A stretch of DNA of 64,000 bases from Labrys sp. KNU-23 (GTDB lineage: Bacteria; Pseudomonadota; Alphaproteobacteria; Rhizobiales; Labraceae), in contig NZ_CP043489.1 in assembly GCF_008330945.1 (NCBI RefSeq), positions 3,297,501 to 3,361,500 of the forward strand, written 5' to 3'. Of the stretch, positions 1 to 7,952 are shown piece by piece. The position numbers and the translations under genes are program-made. The notes under the pieces were generated by a model. That model saw nothing but the letters and a program-made list of their open reading frames with translations, did not search any database and was not told where the DNA came from. Positions within the stretch are counted from its first letter, which is position 1, and each line of letters starts with the position of its first letter.

Positions 1-71
1 TCGCCGAAGCCAAGGATCTCAAATCCTTCATCGACGGCGTGCTGGCCCGTATCGCCAGTGAAAAGTCCTGA
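1..71 (+). CDS. C-terminal end of a possible acyl carrier protein (cut by window edge)
   Basis: Only the last 22 codons are inside the window, read in the third frame to the TGA at 69-71. The tail (LKSFIDGVLARI and a few residues more) is an amphipathic helix like helix 4 of acyl carrier proteins. The phosphopantetheine serine would lie upstream and cannot be seen. The frame overlaps the GTG start of the ketoacyl synthase by 14 nt, so the two are co-translated. An ACP is the expected partner of the synthase, dehydratases and reductase that follow. The identity is inferred from context. Confidence 0.45.
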   Translation, partial: AEAKDLKSFIDGVLARIASEKS

Positions 72-1284
72 TTTGAGCAGAAAGCGCGTCTACATCACCG
101 GCATGGGCGCGGCGACGGCGGCAGGACTCGGCGTTCCGGCGCTGTGGCAGGCCGCGCGCGAGGGGCAGAGCGCCATCGGTCCGCTCGAAGTGGCGCGGGA
201 ACTGCGCCACAACATCCGTATCGCCGGCCAGCTGCGCGGTTTCGACCCGGCTGCCCATATCGAGCCCGACGTACTGGCCTTCTGCGACCGCTTTACCCAG
301 CTTGCCATCGTGGCGGGTGACGAAGCGCTGGCCCAGGCCGGCTTTGCGCGCGACGACAAGCTCGGCGAGCGCACCGCCACCATCGTCGGCACCGGCGTCG
401 GCGGCGGGGAAACCATCGAGATCGGCATTCACAATGCCTATGTCACCGGCCAGCGCCTCGACCCCTGGAGCGTGCCGCGCCTGATGCCCAACGGCGCTGC
501 TTCGCAATTGAGTGCCCGCCATGGCGCCCGCGGTCCGTCCTTTGCCGTCGGCAGTGCCTGCGCCTCCGGCACGCAGGCCATCGGTCTCGGTGCCCATTTC
601 ATCCGGGCCGGCATCATCGACCGCGCCGTGGTCGGCGGCGCCGAGGCCTGCATCACCGCCTCGGGCATGAAGGGCTGGGAAGCCCTGCGCGTGCTCTCGC
701 CCAATGCCTGCCGTCCCTTCTCCAAGGACCGCAACGGCATGGTACTCGGGGAAGGCGCCGCCATCTTCGTGCTGGAAAGCGAGGAGAGCGCCCGCGCCAG
801 GGGCGCGACACCGCTGGCCGAGCTTTGCGGCTATGGCACTTCCAGCGATGCCGGCGACATCGTGCGTCCGGATGCCGGTGGTGCGGCTTCCGCCATGCGC
901 CAGGCCCTCGCGGATGCCGGGCTGGAGCCGGAGGCGATCGATTATGTCAATGCTCACGGCACCGGCACGCTTGCCAATGACGCCACCGAAGCGGCCGCGC
1001 TCGCCGCTGTTTTCGGCGAGCGCTTGCCGGGGCTTCCGGTCTCCTCCACCAAGCCGGTGCATGGCCACGCTCTCGGTGCGGCCGGCGCCATCGAGCTTGC
1101 GATCACGGTGATGGCCCTGCGCGAGGGCGTGGTGCCGCCGACGCTCAACTGGACAACGCCCGACCCCCGATGCGATCTTGACTGCGTGCCGGGGCAGAAG
1201 AGGGCGGTGACGATGCGCCATGCCATGACGAATTCCTTCGCGTTCGGCGGCATCAATGCGGTGCTGATCGTCGGGCAGGCATGA
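58..1284 (+). CDS. Beta-ketoacyl-[ACP] synthase, FabF/KAS II-like
   Basis: A 408-residue thiolase-fold condensing enzyme that would extend an acyl-ACP with malonyl-ACP. The catalytic triad is visible: Cys168 in GSACASGTQA, His300 in NAHGTGT and His337 in HGHALGAAGA, with the conserved Lys332 (STKP) just before it. Length is normal for FabF. The start is a GTG at 58 that overlaps the upstream frame by 14 nt; its stop overlaps the next gene by 4 nt (ATGA). It heads an operon with two hotdog proteins, an SDR and three glycosyltransferases rather than lying beside fabD/fabG/acpP, so it is probably a specialised synthase (secondary lipid or polyketide-like chain), not the housekeeping FabF. The acyl substrate cannot be told from sequence. 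Confidence 0.9.
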   Translation: MKSPDLSRKRVYITGMGAATAAGLGVPALWQAAREGQSAIGPLEVARELRHNIRIAGQLRGFDPAAHIEPDVLAFCDRFTQLAIVAGDEALAQAGFARDDKLGERTATIVGTGVGGGETIEIGIHNAYVTGQRLDPWSVPRLMPNGAASQLSARHGARGPSFAVGSACASGTQAIGLGAHFIRAGIIDRAVVGGAEACITASGMKGWEALRVLSPNACRPFSKDRNGMVLGEGAAIFVLESEESARARGATPLAELCGYGTSSDAGDIVRPDAGGAASAMRQALADAGLEPEAIDYVNAHGTGTLANDATEAAALAAVFGERLPGLPVSSTKPVHGHALGAAGAIELAITVMALREGVVPPTLNWTTPDPRCDLDCVPGQKRAVTMRHAMTNSFAFGGINAVLIVGQA

Positions 1285-1685
1285 GCGCGCCGCCGCCTCT
1301 GCGCATCGGCCCCATTGCGGCGCGGGTCGAGGCGGATGCCGTGCGGCGCTACCGTGAGGCGACCGCCTTCGATGGCATGGCGGGTAACAGCCAGGAGGTC
1401 CCAGCGACCTTTCCTGCCATCTGGCTGTGGCATCCGGCCGCCAAGGCGGCCTTCGACGATCTTGCCGGCGAAGAGCGTCTCATTCCGGTATTGATCGCCC
1501 AGCGCTTCAGCTATCGCCGGGCCCTGCGTATCGGCGAGGAGATTCGCTTCGTGATCACCCGGCGGGCTGACGCCTCCGCACCTGATGACGTGCAGATCGA
1601 GGCGCATATCGAAGGAACGGATGGCGAGGTCATTGCCGATTTCGCCGCGACCTATCGGTTGTTCCAGCCGGAGCAGGCGCGATGA
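1281..1685 (+). CDS. Hotdog-fold protein, MaoC/FAS1-type dehydratase-like
   Basis: A 134-residue protein whose size and pattern suit a single hotdog domain: an N-terminal IGPIAARVEADAVRRYREAT segment resembling the start of MaoC/FAS1-type dehydratases, and a C-terminal strand in the form of VIADFAATYRLF. I do not see the D-x4-H catalytic dyad that its neighbour carries, so it may be the non-catalytic half of a two-subunit 3-hydroxyacyl-ACP dehydratase (compare fungal and mycobacterial HadA/HadB-type pairs). It shares ATGA overlaps with the genes on both sides, indicating translational coupling. Assignment to dehydration is inferred from family resemblance and position. Confidence 0.6.
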   Translation: MSAPPPLRIGPIAARVEADAVRRYREATAFDGMAGNSQEVPATFPAIWLWHPAAKAAFDDLAGEERLIPVLIAQRFSYRRALRIGEEIRFVITRRADASAPDDVQIEAHIEGTDGEVIADFAATYRLFQPEQAR

Positions 1686-2080
1686 GCCATTCGATGCCGC
1701 CCCTCGTCATAGGCCCCATCGGCCCAAGCGAGGTCGAGGCGTTCGCCCGTGCCTCGGGCGACACCAATCCCCTGCATGTCAGCACGGCCATCGCCCGGAC
1801 CATCGGCCTGGAGGCCGCGCCCGTGCATGGCATGCTGCTGGTCGCCTATCTGCATGAGGCGGTGCGACGCTTCCTGCCGGCGGCAACCATCGCCGGCCTG
1901 TCGACCCGCTTCATGGCGCCGGTGCCGGTCGGGGCTGAAGTCGAGATTTCCGGGCGGACGGTCAAGCGTGGCGAGGATGGGAAACCGGCCGTGCTGCGCC
2001 TCTTCGTCAAGACCGGCGATGGCGTGCTCGCCTGCATGGCGGAGGCGACTTTGTCGCGCGCGATGGAGGATGAGCCATGA
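1682..2080 (+). CDS. MaoC-like 3-hydroxyacyl-ACP/CoA dehydratase
   Basis: A 132-residue MaoC-type hotdog protein. The hydratase motif is present as SGDTNPLHV, giving Asp27 and His32 with the D-x4-H spacing of (R)-specific hydratases, followed by PVHGMLL on the central helix and a SGRT-type C-terminal strand. It should interconvert 3-hydroxyacyl and enoyl thioesters. It lies in a chain of 4-nt overlaps between the preceding hotdog protein and the SDR, and the two hotdog proteins may form a heterodimer. The direction (dehydration during synthesis) is inferred from the ketoacyl synthase and reductase beside it. Confidence 0.8.
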   Translation: MSHSMPPLVIGPIGPSEVEAFARASGDTNPLHVSTAIARTIGLEAAPVHGMLLVAYLHEAVRRFLPAATIAGLSTRFMAPVPVGAEVEISGRTVKRGEDGKPAVLRLFVKTGDGVLACMAEATLSRAMEDEP

Positions 2081-2874
2081 GCGGCCGGACGGTGCTGATC
2101 ACCGGGGCCAGCAGCGGTATCGGCAGGGCTCTGGCGCTTGAATATGCCGCAGGCGATCGATGCCTTCTCCTCGTCGGCCGCGATGCGGCGAGGCTGGCTG
2201 ATATCGCCGAACTCTGCCGTGCGCGTGGGGCCACGGTCGTCGCCATCAGCCTCGACGTCCGCGACCGCGAGGCACTTGCCGCCTGGATCGCGGCACGGGA
2301 CGGCGAGACGCCGATCGATCTCGCCATCGCCTGCGCCGGTATCGTCTCTGGCACCAGTGCGCAAAGGCCGCTCGATCCGGGCGAGGCGATGCGGGCCGTG
2401 CTCGCCGTCGATCTGATGGGAGCTGTCAACACCATCGAGCCGGCCCTCGAGGCCATGCGGCGCCGTCGCCGCGGCCATGTCGCTTTGGTCGGCTCGCTTG
2501 CCGGTTTGCGTGGCTTTCCCTCCTCGCCGGCCTATTCCATGGCCAAGGCTGCGGTTCATGCCTATGCCGAGGGCATTCGGCCGGCGCTGAGACGGGAGGG
2601 CATCGCAGTCAGCCTGATCGCGCCGGGCTTCGTCACCACGCCTCTCAACGCCGAGCTGGTCGCCCCGCAGCCGCTCAAGGTCACCGCCGCGCGAGCCGCC
2701 CTGATCATCCGCAACGGCCTCGACCGCCGCAAGCCGGTGATCGCTTTCCCCTTCATCCTCTATGCGGGATTGCGCCTGCTCACCTTGCTGCCTGCCCGTT
2801 TCGGCGACTGGCTGCTCGATCGCCCCGGCGTCGACGTACCGTTGACGCGCGAGCGGGAGAACGCGGGATCATGA
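2077..2874 (+). CDS. SDR-family oxidoreductase (ketoacyl or keto-sphingoid reductase candidate)
   Basis: A 265-residue classical short-chain dehydrogenase. The nucleotide-binding motif TGASSGIG lies at residues 10-17, NAG is replaced by CAG, and the catalytic Ser and YSMAK signature follow around residues 150-165. The last 50 residues include a hydrophobic stretch (VIAFPFILYAGLRLLTLLP) like the membrane-associating tail of DltE-type SDRs and 3-ketosphinganine reductases. In this operon it most simply reduces the 3-ketoacyl product of the synthase; a 3-ketosphinganine reductase role is also conceivable because a serine palmitoyltransferase-like gene lies 8 kb away. Start and stop overlap both neighbours by 4 nt. 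Confidence 0.8.
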   Translation: MSGRTVLITGASSGIGRALALEYAAGDRCLLLVGRDAARLADIAELCRARGATVVAISLDVRDREALAAWIAARDGETPIDLAIACAGIVSGTSAQRPLDPGEAMRAVLAVDLMGAVNTIEPALEAMRRRRRGHVALVGSLAGLRGFPSSPAYSMAKAAVHAYAEGIRPALRREGIAVSLIAPGFVTTPLNAELVAPQPLKVTAARAALIIRNGLDRRKPVIAFPFILYAGLRLLTLLPARFGDWLLDRPGVDVPLTRERENAGS

Positions 2875-4007
2875 CGACGCTTGCGGGCTTGGTAGGCTTC
2901 CTGGCCAGCCTGTGGTGGGCCGGCCTCATCGCCCTGCTGCTCGGCTCCACGCTGCTCGCCTTGCTCCAGCCGACGCTCGCGGCACGCCGGGCCGTTGCCG
3001 GCGAACGCGGCCCGATCTCCGTGCTGGTGCCGCTCCGGCGCATCGAGGAAACGCAGAGCGAGGCGAGCCGCAAGCTCCTCGACTTGGATTACCCCGGCCT
3101 TGAAATCCTGTTCTCGGTAAGCCGCAAGCAGACAGAAGGCGCCGCGTCCCACCCTTTCCCTCCGGGGGAGGGTATGAAACGGGCGGGCGCATCGCTCCTC
3201 TTCACCACGCCCATCCCCGATGCCAATCCGAAGATCGCCAATCTCGTCGAATCGGTCGAAGCGGCTGTTCATGATCTCCTGTTGATCAAGGACGCCGGCA
3301 CCATTCTGCCGTCGGGCGTTCTTGCCGCGATGACGGCGAGCCTGGTGCCGGGCGTCGGGCTGGTCTGTGCCGTGCCGGTGGCGCGCGCGCCCGGCAATTT
3401 CGCGGCCCTGCTGGAGGCCAGCCTCGTCAATACCTATGGCGGGCGGCTATTGCTGGCGCTCTCTGCGCTCGGGGGTGGGGCCGGCATCGGCGCGGCCATG
3501 CTGCTGCGGCGCCGCGACCTTCAAGCCGCCGGTGGCCTCTCGGCGATCCTCAATGCGGTCGCCGACGACCATGCCCTGGCGAAGCTCCTGAGGGGTAGGG
3601 GCCTGCGCCCGGTCTTCGCCGGCGCTACCGTCGACCAGGACCTCGGCGCCCGCCGGCCCGGTCAGATCTGGCAGCGCCATCTGCGCTGGGCGATCTGCCG
3701 GCGCTTGGAAGAACCCCTGGCCTTCGCTGCCGAACCCCTGACCGGCTTGCCCGCCGCCTGCCTCGCGGCCTTCGCCGGCGCCGCTTTTCTCGGACTGCCC
3801 GCCATGTCCTTGCTGGTGCTGACGATCCTCCTCTGGCCCGCGGCCGAATGTGTCCTCGCCTGGCGCAAGGGCTGGCCGCTCATTTGGGCCATGCCGTTCG
3901 CCGTGCTCCTCAGGGAGGTGATCATGCCGGCGCTCTGGCTGAACGCCCTGCTGGCGCGCCGCCTTGCCTGGGGCACGGCCACGATTGCGCTGGCGGGGCG
4001 GCGCTGA
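2871..4007 (+). CDS. Membrane glycosyltransferase, GT21 / ceramide glucosyltransferase-like (HpnI-like)
   Basis: A 378-residue protein with an N-terminal membrane helix (about residues 5-35), a GT-A domain and C-terminal hydrophobic helices, the layout of GT21 ceramide glucosyltransferases and the hopanoid enzyme HpnI. Recognisable elements are NPKIANL, KDAG (D2), DDHALAK (D3) and RHLRW, equivalent to the (Q/R)xxRW box. The usual D1 region (KPLxGxD) reads VPLRRIEE here, so the first acidic residue is Glu or missing, which raises some doubt about activity. A hairpin-forming segment at 3151-3173 is read through in frame. The gene overlaps the SDR by 4 nt and the next GT by 1 nt. The acceptor lipid is unknown. 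Confidence 0.7.
   Translation: MTTLAGLVGFLASLWWAGLIALLLGSTLLALLQPTLAARRAVAGERGPISVLVPLRRIEETQSEASRKLLDLDYPGLEILFSVSRKQTEGAASHPFPPGEGMKRAGASLLFTTPIPDANPKIANLVESVEAAVHDLLLIKDAGTILPSGVLAAMTASLVPGVGLVCAVPVARAPGNFAALLEASLVNTYGGRLLLALSALGGGAGIGAAMLLRRRDLQAAGGLSAILNAVADDHALAKLLRGRGLRPVFAGATVDQDLGARRPGQIWQRHLRWAICRRLEEPLAFAAEPLTGLPAACLAAFAGAAFLGLPAMSLLVLTILLWPAAECVLAWRKGWPLIWAMPFAVLLREVIMPALWLNALLARRLAWGTATIALAGRR
3151..3173. repeat. Hairpin element inside the GT21-like coding sequence
   Basis: Two 10-nt arms (accctttccc and gggggagggt) pair completely, with two G-T wobbles, around a 3-nt loop. The sequence resembles the CCCTC/GAGGG palindromes found between genes in Rhizobiales. Here it is translated in frame as part of a Pro/Gly-rich SHPFPPGEG loop between the EILFSVS and NPKIANL blocks of the protein. 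Confidence 0.5.
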
Positions 4008-5239
4008 TGCTGTTGGTGATCGATGCCATCGGCCTTGTTGCCGGTCTTTTCCTTGTCGTCCTGCTCGGCCAGCATCTGCGCCTTGCCTGGCGCGCGCGCC
4101 GCTACCGGCCGCCGCCGCTGCAGCCGAACGGCGAGCCTCCGCATATCCTCCTGCAGATACCGCTTTACAACGAGGCCGGCTCCGTCGAGGGGGCGCTGGC
4201 CTCCGCCCTGGCGCTCGACTGGCCGGCCGACCGGCTGACCATCCAGCTCCTCGATGATTCCACCGACGAGACGGCGGCCCTTGCCGCCGCCGCCATCGCC
4301 CGCCTGCCGCCGGGAGGCCCGGTGGTTGAGCAGGTCAGGCGGGTAAGCCGGGACGGCTTCAAGGCCGGCGCCCTCGCCGAAGGCATGCAACGCTGCGATG
4401 CGCCCCTGATTGCCATCCTCGACGCCGATTTCAGGGCGCCGCGCCAGTGGCTGAGGCAGGCGGCGGCGGTATTGGCGGCCGATGCGCGGGCCGCCTTCGT
4501 GCAATTTCGCTTCGAATTCGGCAATCGCGACCAGAACTGGATGACCTCGGGCCAGCAATTTTCGGTCGACGCGCATTTCCTTGCCGAGCAGGCGGGCAGG
4601 CAGGCCGGCGGCGACATGTTCCAGTTCAACGGCACCGGCGCGGTCTGGCGTCGCGCTGCCATTGAGGCGGCGGGCGGCTGGTCGGCCGATACGCTGGCCG
4701 AGGATCTCGATCTGACCTTGCGGACCTATGCCGCCGGCTGGCACGGCCGGCTCATGCTGGAGGCTCCGCTGACCTGCGAGGCACCGGCCGACCTCGACAG
4801 CTGGCGCGTGCAGCAGGCGCGCTGGTCGACCGGCTTCATCCAGGTCGCGCGCAAGGGACTGCCGCTCGTCTGGCGCTCGAACTGGAGCCTCGATGCCAGG
4901 TTCGGCACCAGCCTGCTGCTCGGCCTGCAACTCGGCCTGCCCTGCTTCGTGCTGGCGGCCGGAGCCTTCCTGTTCGACGGCGTGCTGCGCGGTTTCGGCA
5001 GCGGACATGCCCTTCTGGCGGTGGCTGCCGCCCTTTATGCCGGGGCTTCAGCCGTTCTCATCACCCTGCCGCCATTTCTGCGCTTGCGCCGGGGTGGTAT
5101 CATCCGCTACGGGGCAACCCTGATCGCAATTCCGATCCTGCTCGTCTTTCTGGCTTTGGCCAATTCGGCAAGCGTGGTCGCCGCACCCTTCGCGGGGCGG
5201 CACGATTTCGTGCGCACGCCCAAGCGCGGTGACCGGTGA
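4007..5239 (+). CDS. Membrane GT2-family glycosyltransferase, cellulose-synthase-like
   Basis: A 410-residue inverting GT2 enzyme. It has one N-terminal membrane helix (residues 1-20), a catalytic domain with LLDDSTDE, ILDADF, LAEDLDLT and QQARW (the D, DxD, ED and QxxRW signatures of cellulose-synthase-like enzymes), and three or four C-terminal membrane helices. The ATG at 4007 overlaps the TGA of the GT21-like gene by one base; the open frame extends upstream, but this start gives the usual N-terminus. It probably transfers a nucleotide-sugar residue to a lipid or nascent glycan at the cytoplasmic membrane. The similar GT2 gene downstream suggests stepwise or polymerising addition. Confidence 0.8.
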   Translation: MLLVIDAIGLVAGLFLVVLLGQHLRLAWRARRYRPPPLQPNGEPPHILLQIPLYNEAGSVEGALASALALDWPADRLTIQLLDDSTDETAALAAAAIARLPPGGPVVEQVRRVSRDGFKAGALAEGMQRCDAPLIAILDADFRAPRQWLRQAAAVLAADARAAFVQFRFEFGNRDQNWMTSGQQFSVDAHFLAEQAGRQAGGDMFQFNGTGAVWRRAAIEAAGGWSADTLAEDLDLTLRTYAAGWHGRLMLEAPLTCEAPADLDSWRVQQARWSTGFIQVARKGLPLVWRSNWSLDARFGTSLLLGLQLGLPCFVLAAGAFLFDGVLRGFGSGHALLAVAAALYAGASAVLITLPPFLRLRRGGIIRYGATLIAIPILLVFLALANSASVVAAPFAGRHDFVRTPKRGDR

Positions 5240-5276
5240 CAGGCGATAGGGACGGGCGGAGGCTGAGAGACGGAGT

Positions 5277-6608
5277 TTGACGGGTTTGTGGGAGAGTTTC
5301 TGGGCGATCGCCGGCTGGCTGGCGGTGATCTTGGCCGTGATATCGTTGCTCGGCTGGGCGGTCACCTTCGGTTCGACCCTGGCGACCTTCTATCTCGTCT
5401 TCAAGCATTGGCGCCTGCGCAAGGCCGGTATCGAGGCTGAGCGCCTCCTGCTGGCACATGGACTTCCGGCCGAGATCGACCTGCCGGATGTGGTGGTGCA
5501 GATCCCCACTTATAACGAAGGCGCCATGGTCGCCCGGGCGCTCGACGCCGCCACCGCGCTCGACTGGCCGCGTGAGCGCCTGCATATCCAGGTCCTCGAC
5601 GATTCCACCGACGGCTCCACCGTCTTCGCCAATGAAGAGGTGGCGAGGCGCCGGGCTGAGGGTTTCGACGTGGTGCTGATTCATCGCAAGGATCGTACCG
5701 AGTACAAGGCCGGCGCGCTCGCCAATGCCATGACGCTGACCCCGCACGGCTTTTTTGCCATTCTCGACGTCGATTACGTGCCGGACCCCGATTTCCTGCG
5801 GAAGACCATGACCTGCCTGCTGGCGGATCCGAAGCTTGCCTTCATCCAGGCCCGCTTCGACTATATGAATCGGGATGCCAATCCGTTGACCCGCACCCAG
5901 GCGGTGCTGCTCGACGCGCATCTGGCCATCGAGCAGGGCACGCGTTGCTGGGCCGGTCATCCCCTGCCGTTCAACGGCACCTGCGGCGTCTGGCGCCGCG
6001 AAGCCATCGAGGCGGCCGGCGGCTGGCGCGGTGGCACGCTGGCAGAGGATCTCGACCTGTCCTACCGGGCCTGGCGCATCGGCCGGCGCGGTTCCTTCCT
6101 GATGAGCGTGCCGGTACCCGGCGAGCTTCCCGAGACCATGAAGGCCTGGATGAGCCAGCAGCAGCGCTGGACCAAAGGGTTTGGCGAAGTGATGCTGCGC
6201 CTGCTCTGCCCGATCCTCGGCGATGGCTCGCTGTCGTTTGGCGACCGCCTGAAGGCGGCGATGCATCTGGGGGTCTGGTGGTCGGGCCTGGCCTGGGCCG
6301 TGGCCTTGCCGGCCGGCATTGCTGCGATCGTGCTGGGAGCGCCGCTGCGCTGGGAACTGGCCGGCATCCTCGTCGGCCAGCTTCTGATCGGCTATGCCGC
6401 GCTCTTCGTGTTCCTGCGGGCCGGCAATCTGTCGCTGCGGCCGGGACAGACCAGCCTTTCAGATTTCCTGCGCGAATTCGCCCAGGTTTCCCGTGACCTC
6501 TTCCGCATCGGCGCCGTCATCGGCCCGGCCCAGCGCGAGGTGATCTTCAGGAAACGCAGCGAGTTCGTGCGCACGCCGAAATCCACCGCGGCGCCGAAGG
6601 TCATTTGA
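5277..6608 (+). CDS. Membrane GT2-family glycosyltransferase, cellulose-synthase-like
   Basis: A 443-residue GT2 enzyme closely related in layout to the preceding gene: an N-terminal membrane helix, then VLDDSTDGS, ILDVDY, LAEDLDLS and QQQRW, with further membrane helices after residue 330. Both proteins end in a similar EFVRTPK-like or DFVRTPK motif, so they are probably paralogues. The start is uncertain: the TTG at 5277 is the longest frame, but the GGAG at 5272-5275 is better spaced for the TTG at 5286. It lies 37 nt after the previous gene, so it is likely in the same transcript. Its stop is 9 nt from the convergent MFS gene with no terminator visible between them. Confidence 0.8.
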   Translation: MTGLWESFWAIAGWLAVILAVISLLGWAVTFGSTLATFYLVFKHWRLRKAGIEAERLLLAHGLPAEIDLPDVVVQIPTYNEGAMVARALDAATALDWPRERLHIQVLDDSTDGSTVFANEEVARRRAEGFDVVLIHRKDRTEYKAGALANAMTLTPHGFFAILDVDYVPDPDFLRKTMTCLLADPKLAFIQARFDYMNRDANPLTRTQAVLLDAHLAIEQGTRCWAGHPLPFNGTCGVWRREAIEAAGGWRGGTLAEDLDLSYRAWRIGRRGSFLMSVPVPGELPETMKAWMSQQQRWTKGFGEVMLRLLCPILGDGSLSFGDRLKAAMHLGVWWSGLAWAVALPAGIAAIVLGAPLRWELAGILVGQLLIGYAALFVFLRAGNLSLRPGQTSLSDFLREFAQVSRDLFRIGAVIGPAQREVIFRKRSEFVRTPKSTAAPKVI

Positions 6609-6617
6609 TGTCGTGCC

Positions 6618-7844
6618 TCAGGGCATTTTGAGCCGGCTCCGGACCAGGAGCAGGCCGACAGTGGCGAGTGTCGCAAAGCCTGCGCCGGTGAGGAAGGTGC
6701 CGCCGGGTCCGACCATCTCCCAGATCAGGCCGGCTGTCACGCTGGCCACCAGCAAGGCGAGGCCGGTGACGAGATTGTAGACGCCGAAGGCGGTGCCGCG
6801 CAGTTCCGCGGGGGCCGCTGCGGCGATCAGGGCGGCGAGCAGCCCCTGCGTGAAGCCCATATGCAACCCCCACAGCGCTACGCCGATGCCGACACCGGTG
6901 ATCCCAGGGGCGAAGGCGAGCACGAGATCGGCGGCGATCAGCAGGATGAGGCCGAGAACCAGCAAGGCGGTGCGATCCATGCGGTCGGCCAGGATGCCGG
7001 CGGGATAGGCCGAGAGCGAATAGGCGAGACTCATCACCACCAGGACGATGGGCACCAGGGCCAGAGGCAGGCCGATCGACTGGGCCTTCAGGATCAGGAA
7101 GGCTTCGGAGAAACGCGCCAGAGTGAAGATCGTCGCAACCGCCACCACCCACCAATAGGCCGTGCCCAGGCGGGCGAGCTCGTCGCGGTGAAGCGGCATG
7201 CGGACTCGCCGAAGCCCCTGTGGCCGCGGTGGTTCCCTGACGAAGACCAGGATCAGGGCGACGGCAACGAAGGCCGGAATCACCGCGATCCAGAACACCG
7301 CCTGGAAATGATCCGCCGTCAGCCACATCAGGCCGATGGCGATGAGCGGCCCGGCAAAGGCCCCGATCGTGTCGAGGGATTGCCTGAGACCGAAGGCTGC
7401 GCCGCGCAGATGCGGCGGTGCGAGGTCGGCGACGAGCGCATCGCGCGGCGCCCCGCGAATGCCTTTGCCGAGCCTGTCGATGAAGCGGGCCGCGATGAGC
7501 CAGTCGAGCGAGGCAGCGAGCGGAAAGACCGGCTTGGTGCAGGCGGCAAGGCCGTAGCCTATGGCCGCCAGGAGCTTGCGCTTGCCGAGCCAGTCGCTGA
7601 GCGCGCCTGAAAACACCTTGGTGATCGAGGCCGTCGCCTCGGCAATGCCCTCGATGATGCCGACGGCCAGGGTGGAGGTGCCGAGGACGGCGACCATATA
7701 GACCGGCAGCAGCGCATGGATCATCTCCGAGGAGACGTCCATCAGCATGGAGACGAAGCCGAGTGCCCAGATGCCGGCCGGGAGCTTGCGATCGCCCGGC
7801 GATGGCGGCGCATCCGGAATGGTCGATCCGTCGTGCTGGTTCAT
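6618..7844 (-). CDS. MFS transporter
   Basis: A 408-residue major facilitator with about 12 hydrophobic helices and the GALSDWLGKRK loop characteristic of the MFS motif between helices 2 and 3. LGKGIRGAPRDALVAD is typical of a subgroup of MFS proteins often annotated as drug-efflux-like. Substrate unknown. It converges on the glycosyltransferase operon with only 9 nt between stops, and is separated by 108 nt from the LysR gene, which is on the same strand upstream. No regulatory element is obvious. Confidence 0.8.
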   Translation of the reverse strand: MNQHDGSTIPDAPPSPGDRKLPAGIWALGFVSMLMDVSSEMIHALLPVYMVAVLGTSTLAVGIIEGIAEATASITKVFSGALSDWLGKRKLLAAIGYGLAACTKPVFPLAASLDWLIAARFIDRLGKGIRGAPRDALVADLAPPHLRGAAFGLRQSLDTIGAFAGPLIAIGLMWLTADHFQAVFWIAVIPAFVAVALILVFVREPPRPQGLRRVRMPLHRDELARLGTAYWWVVAVATIFTLARFSEAFLILKAQSIGLPLALVPIVLVVMSLAYSLSAYPAGILADRMDRTALLVLGLILLIAADLVLAFAPGITGVGIGVALWGLHMGFTQGLLAALIAAAAPAELRGTAFGVYNLVTGLALLVASVTAGLIWEMVGPGGTFLTGAGFATLATVGLLLVRSRLKMP

Positions 7845-7952
7845 CGGGGTCTTTCGGCTGGCAGGTGGACGTGATTCGATTCGGAAATCATCGTTTCCAT
7901 ATCAGCCCGGCGTTGCGGCCGCATCGGGAGGATTGCTGGTTCCGCTCCCGGT

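Noticed and set aside
1281..2080. The two hotdog genes as a frameshifted single gene
   Set aside because: Each frame has its own start, its own stop and a 4-nt ATGA overlap like the other junctions in this operon, and each has one complete hotdog-sized domain.
3662..5008. A 448-codon minus-strand frame opposite the two glycosyltransferases
   Set aside because: The plus strand has intact GT motifs on both genes; the minus translation has none.
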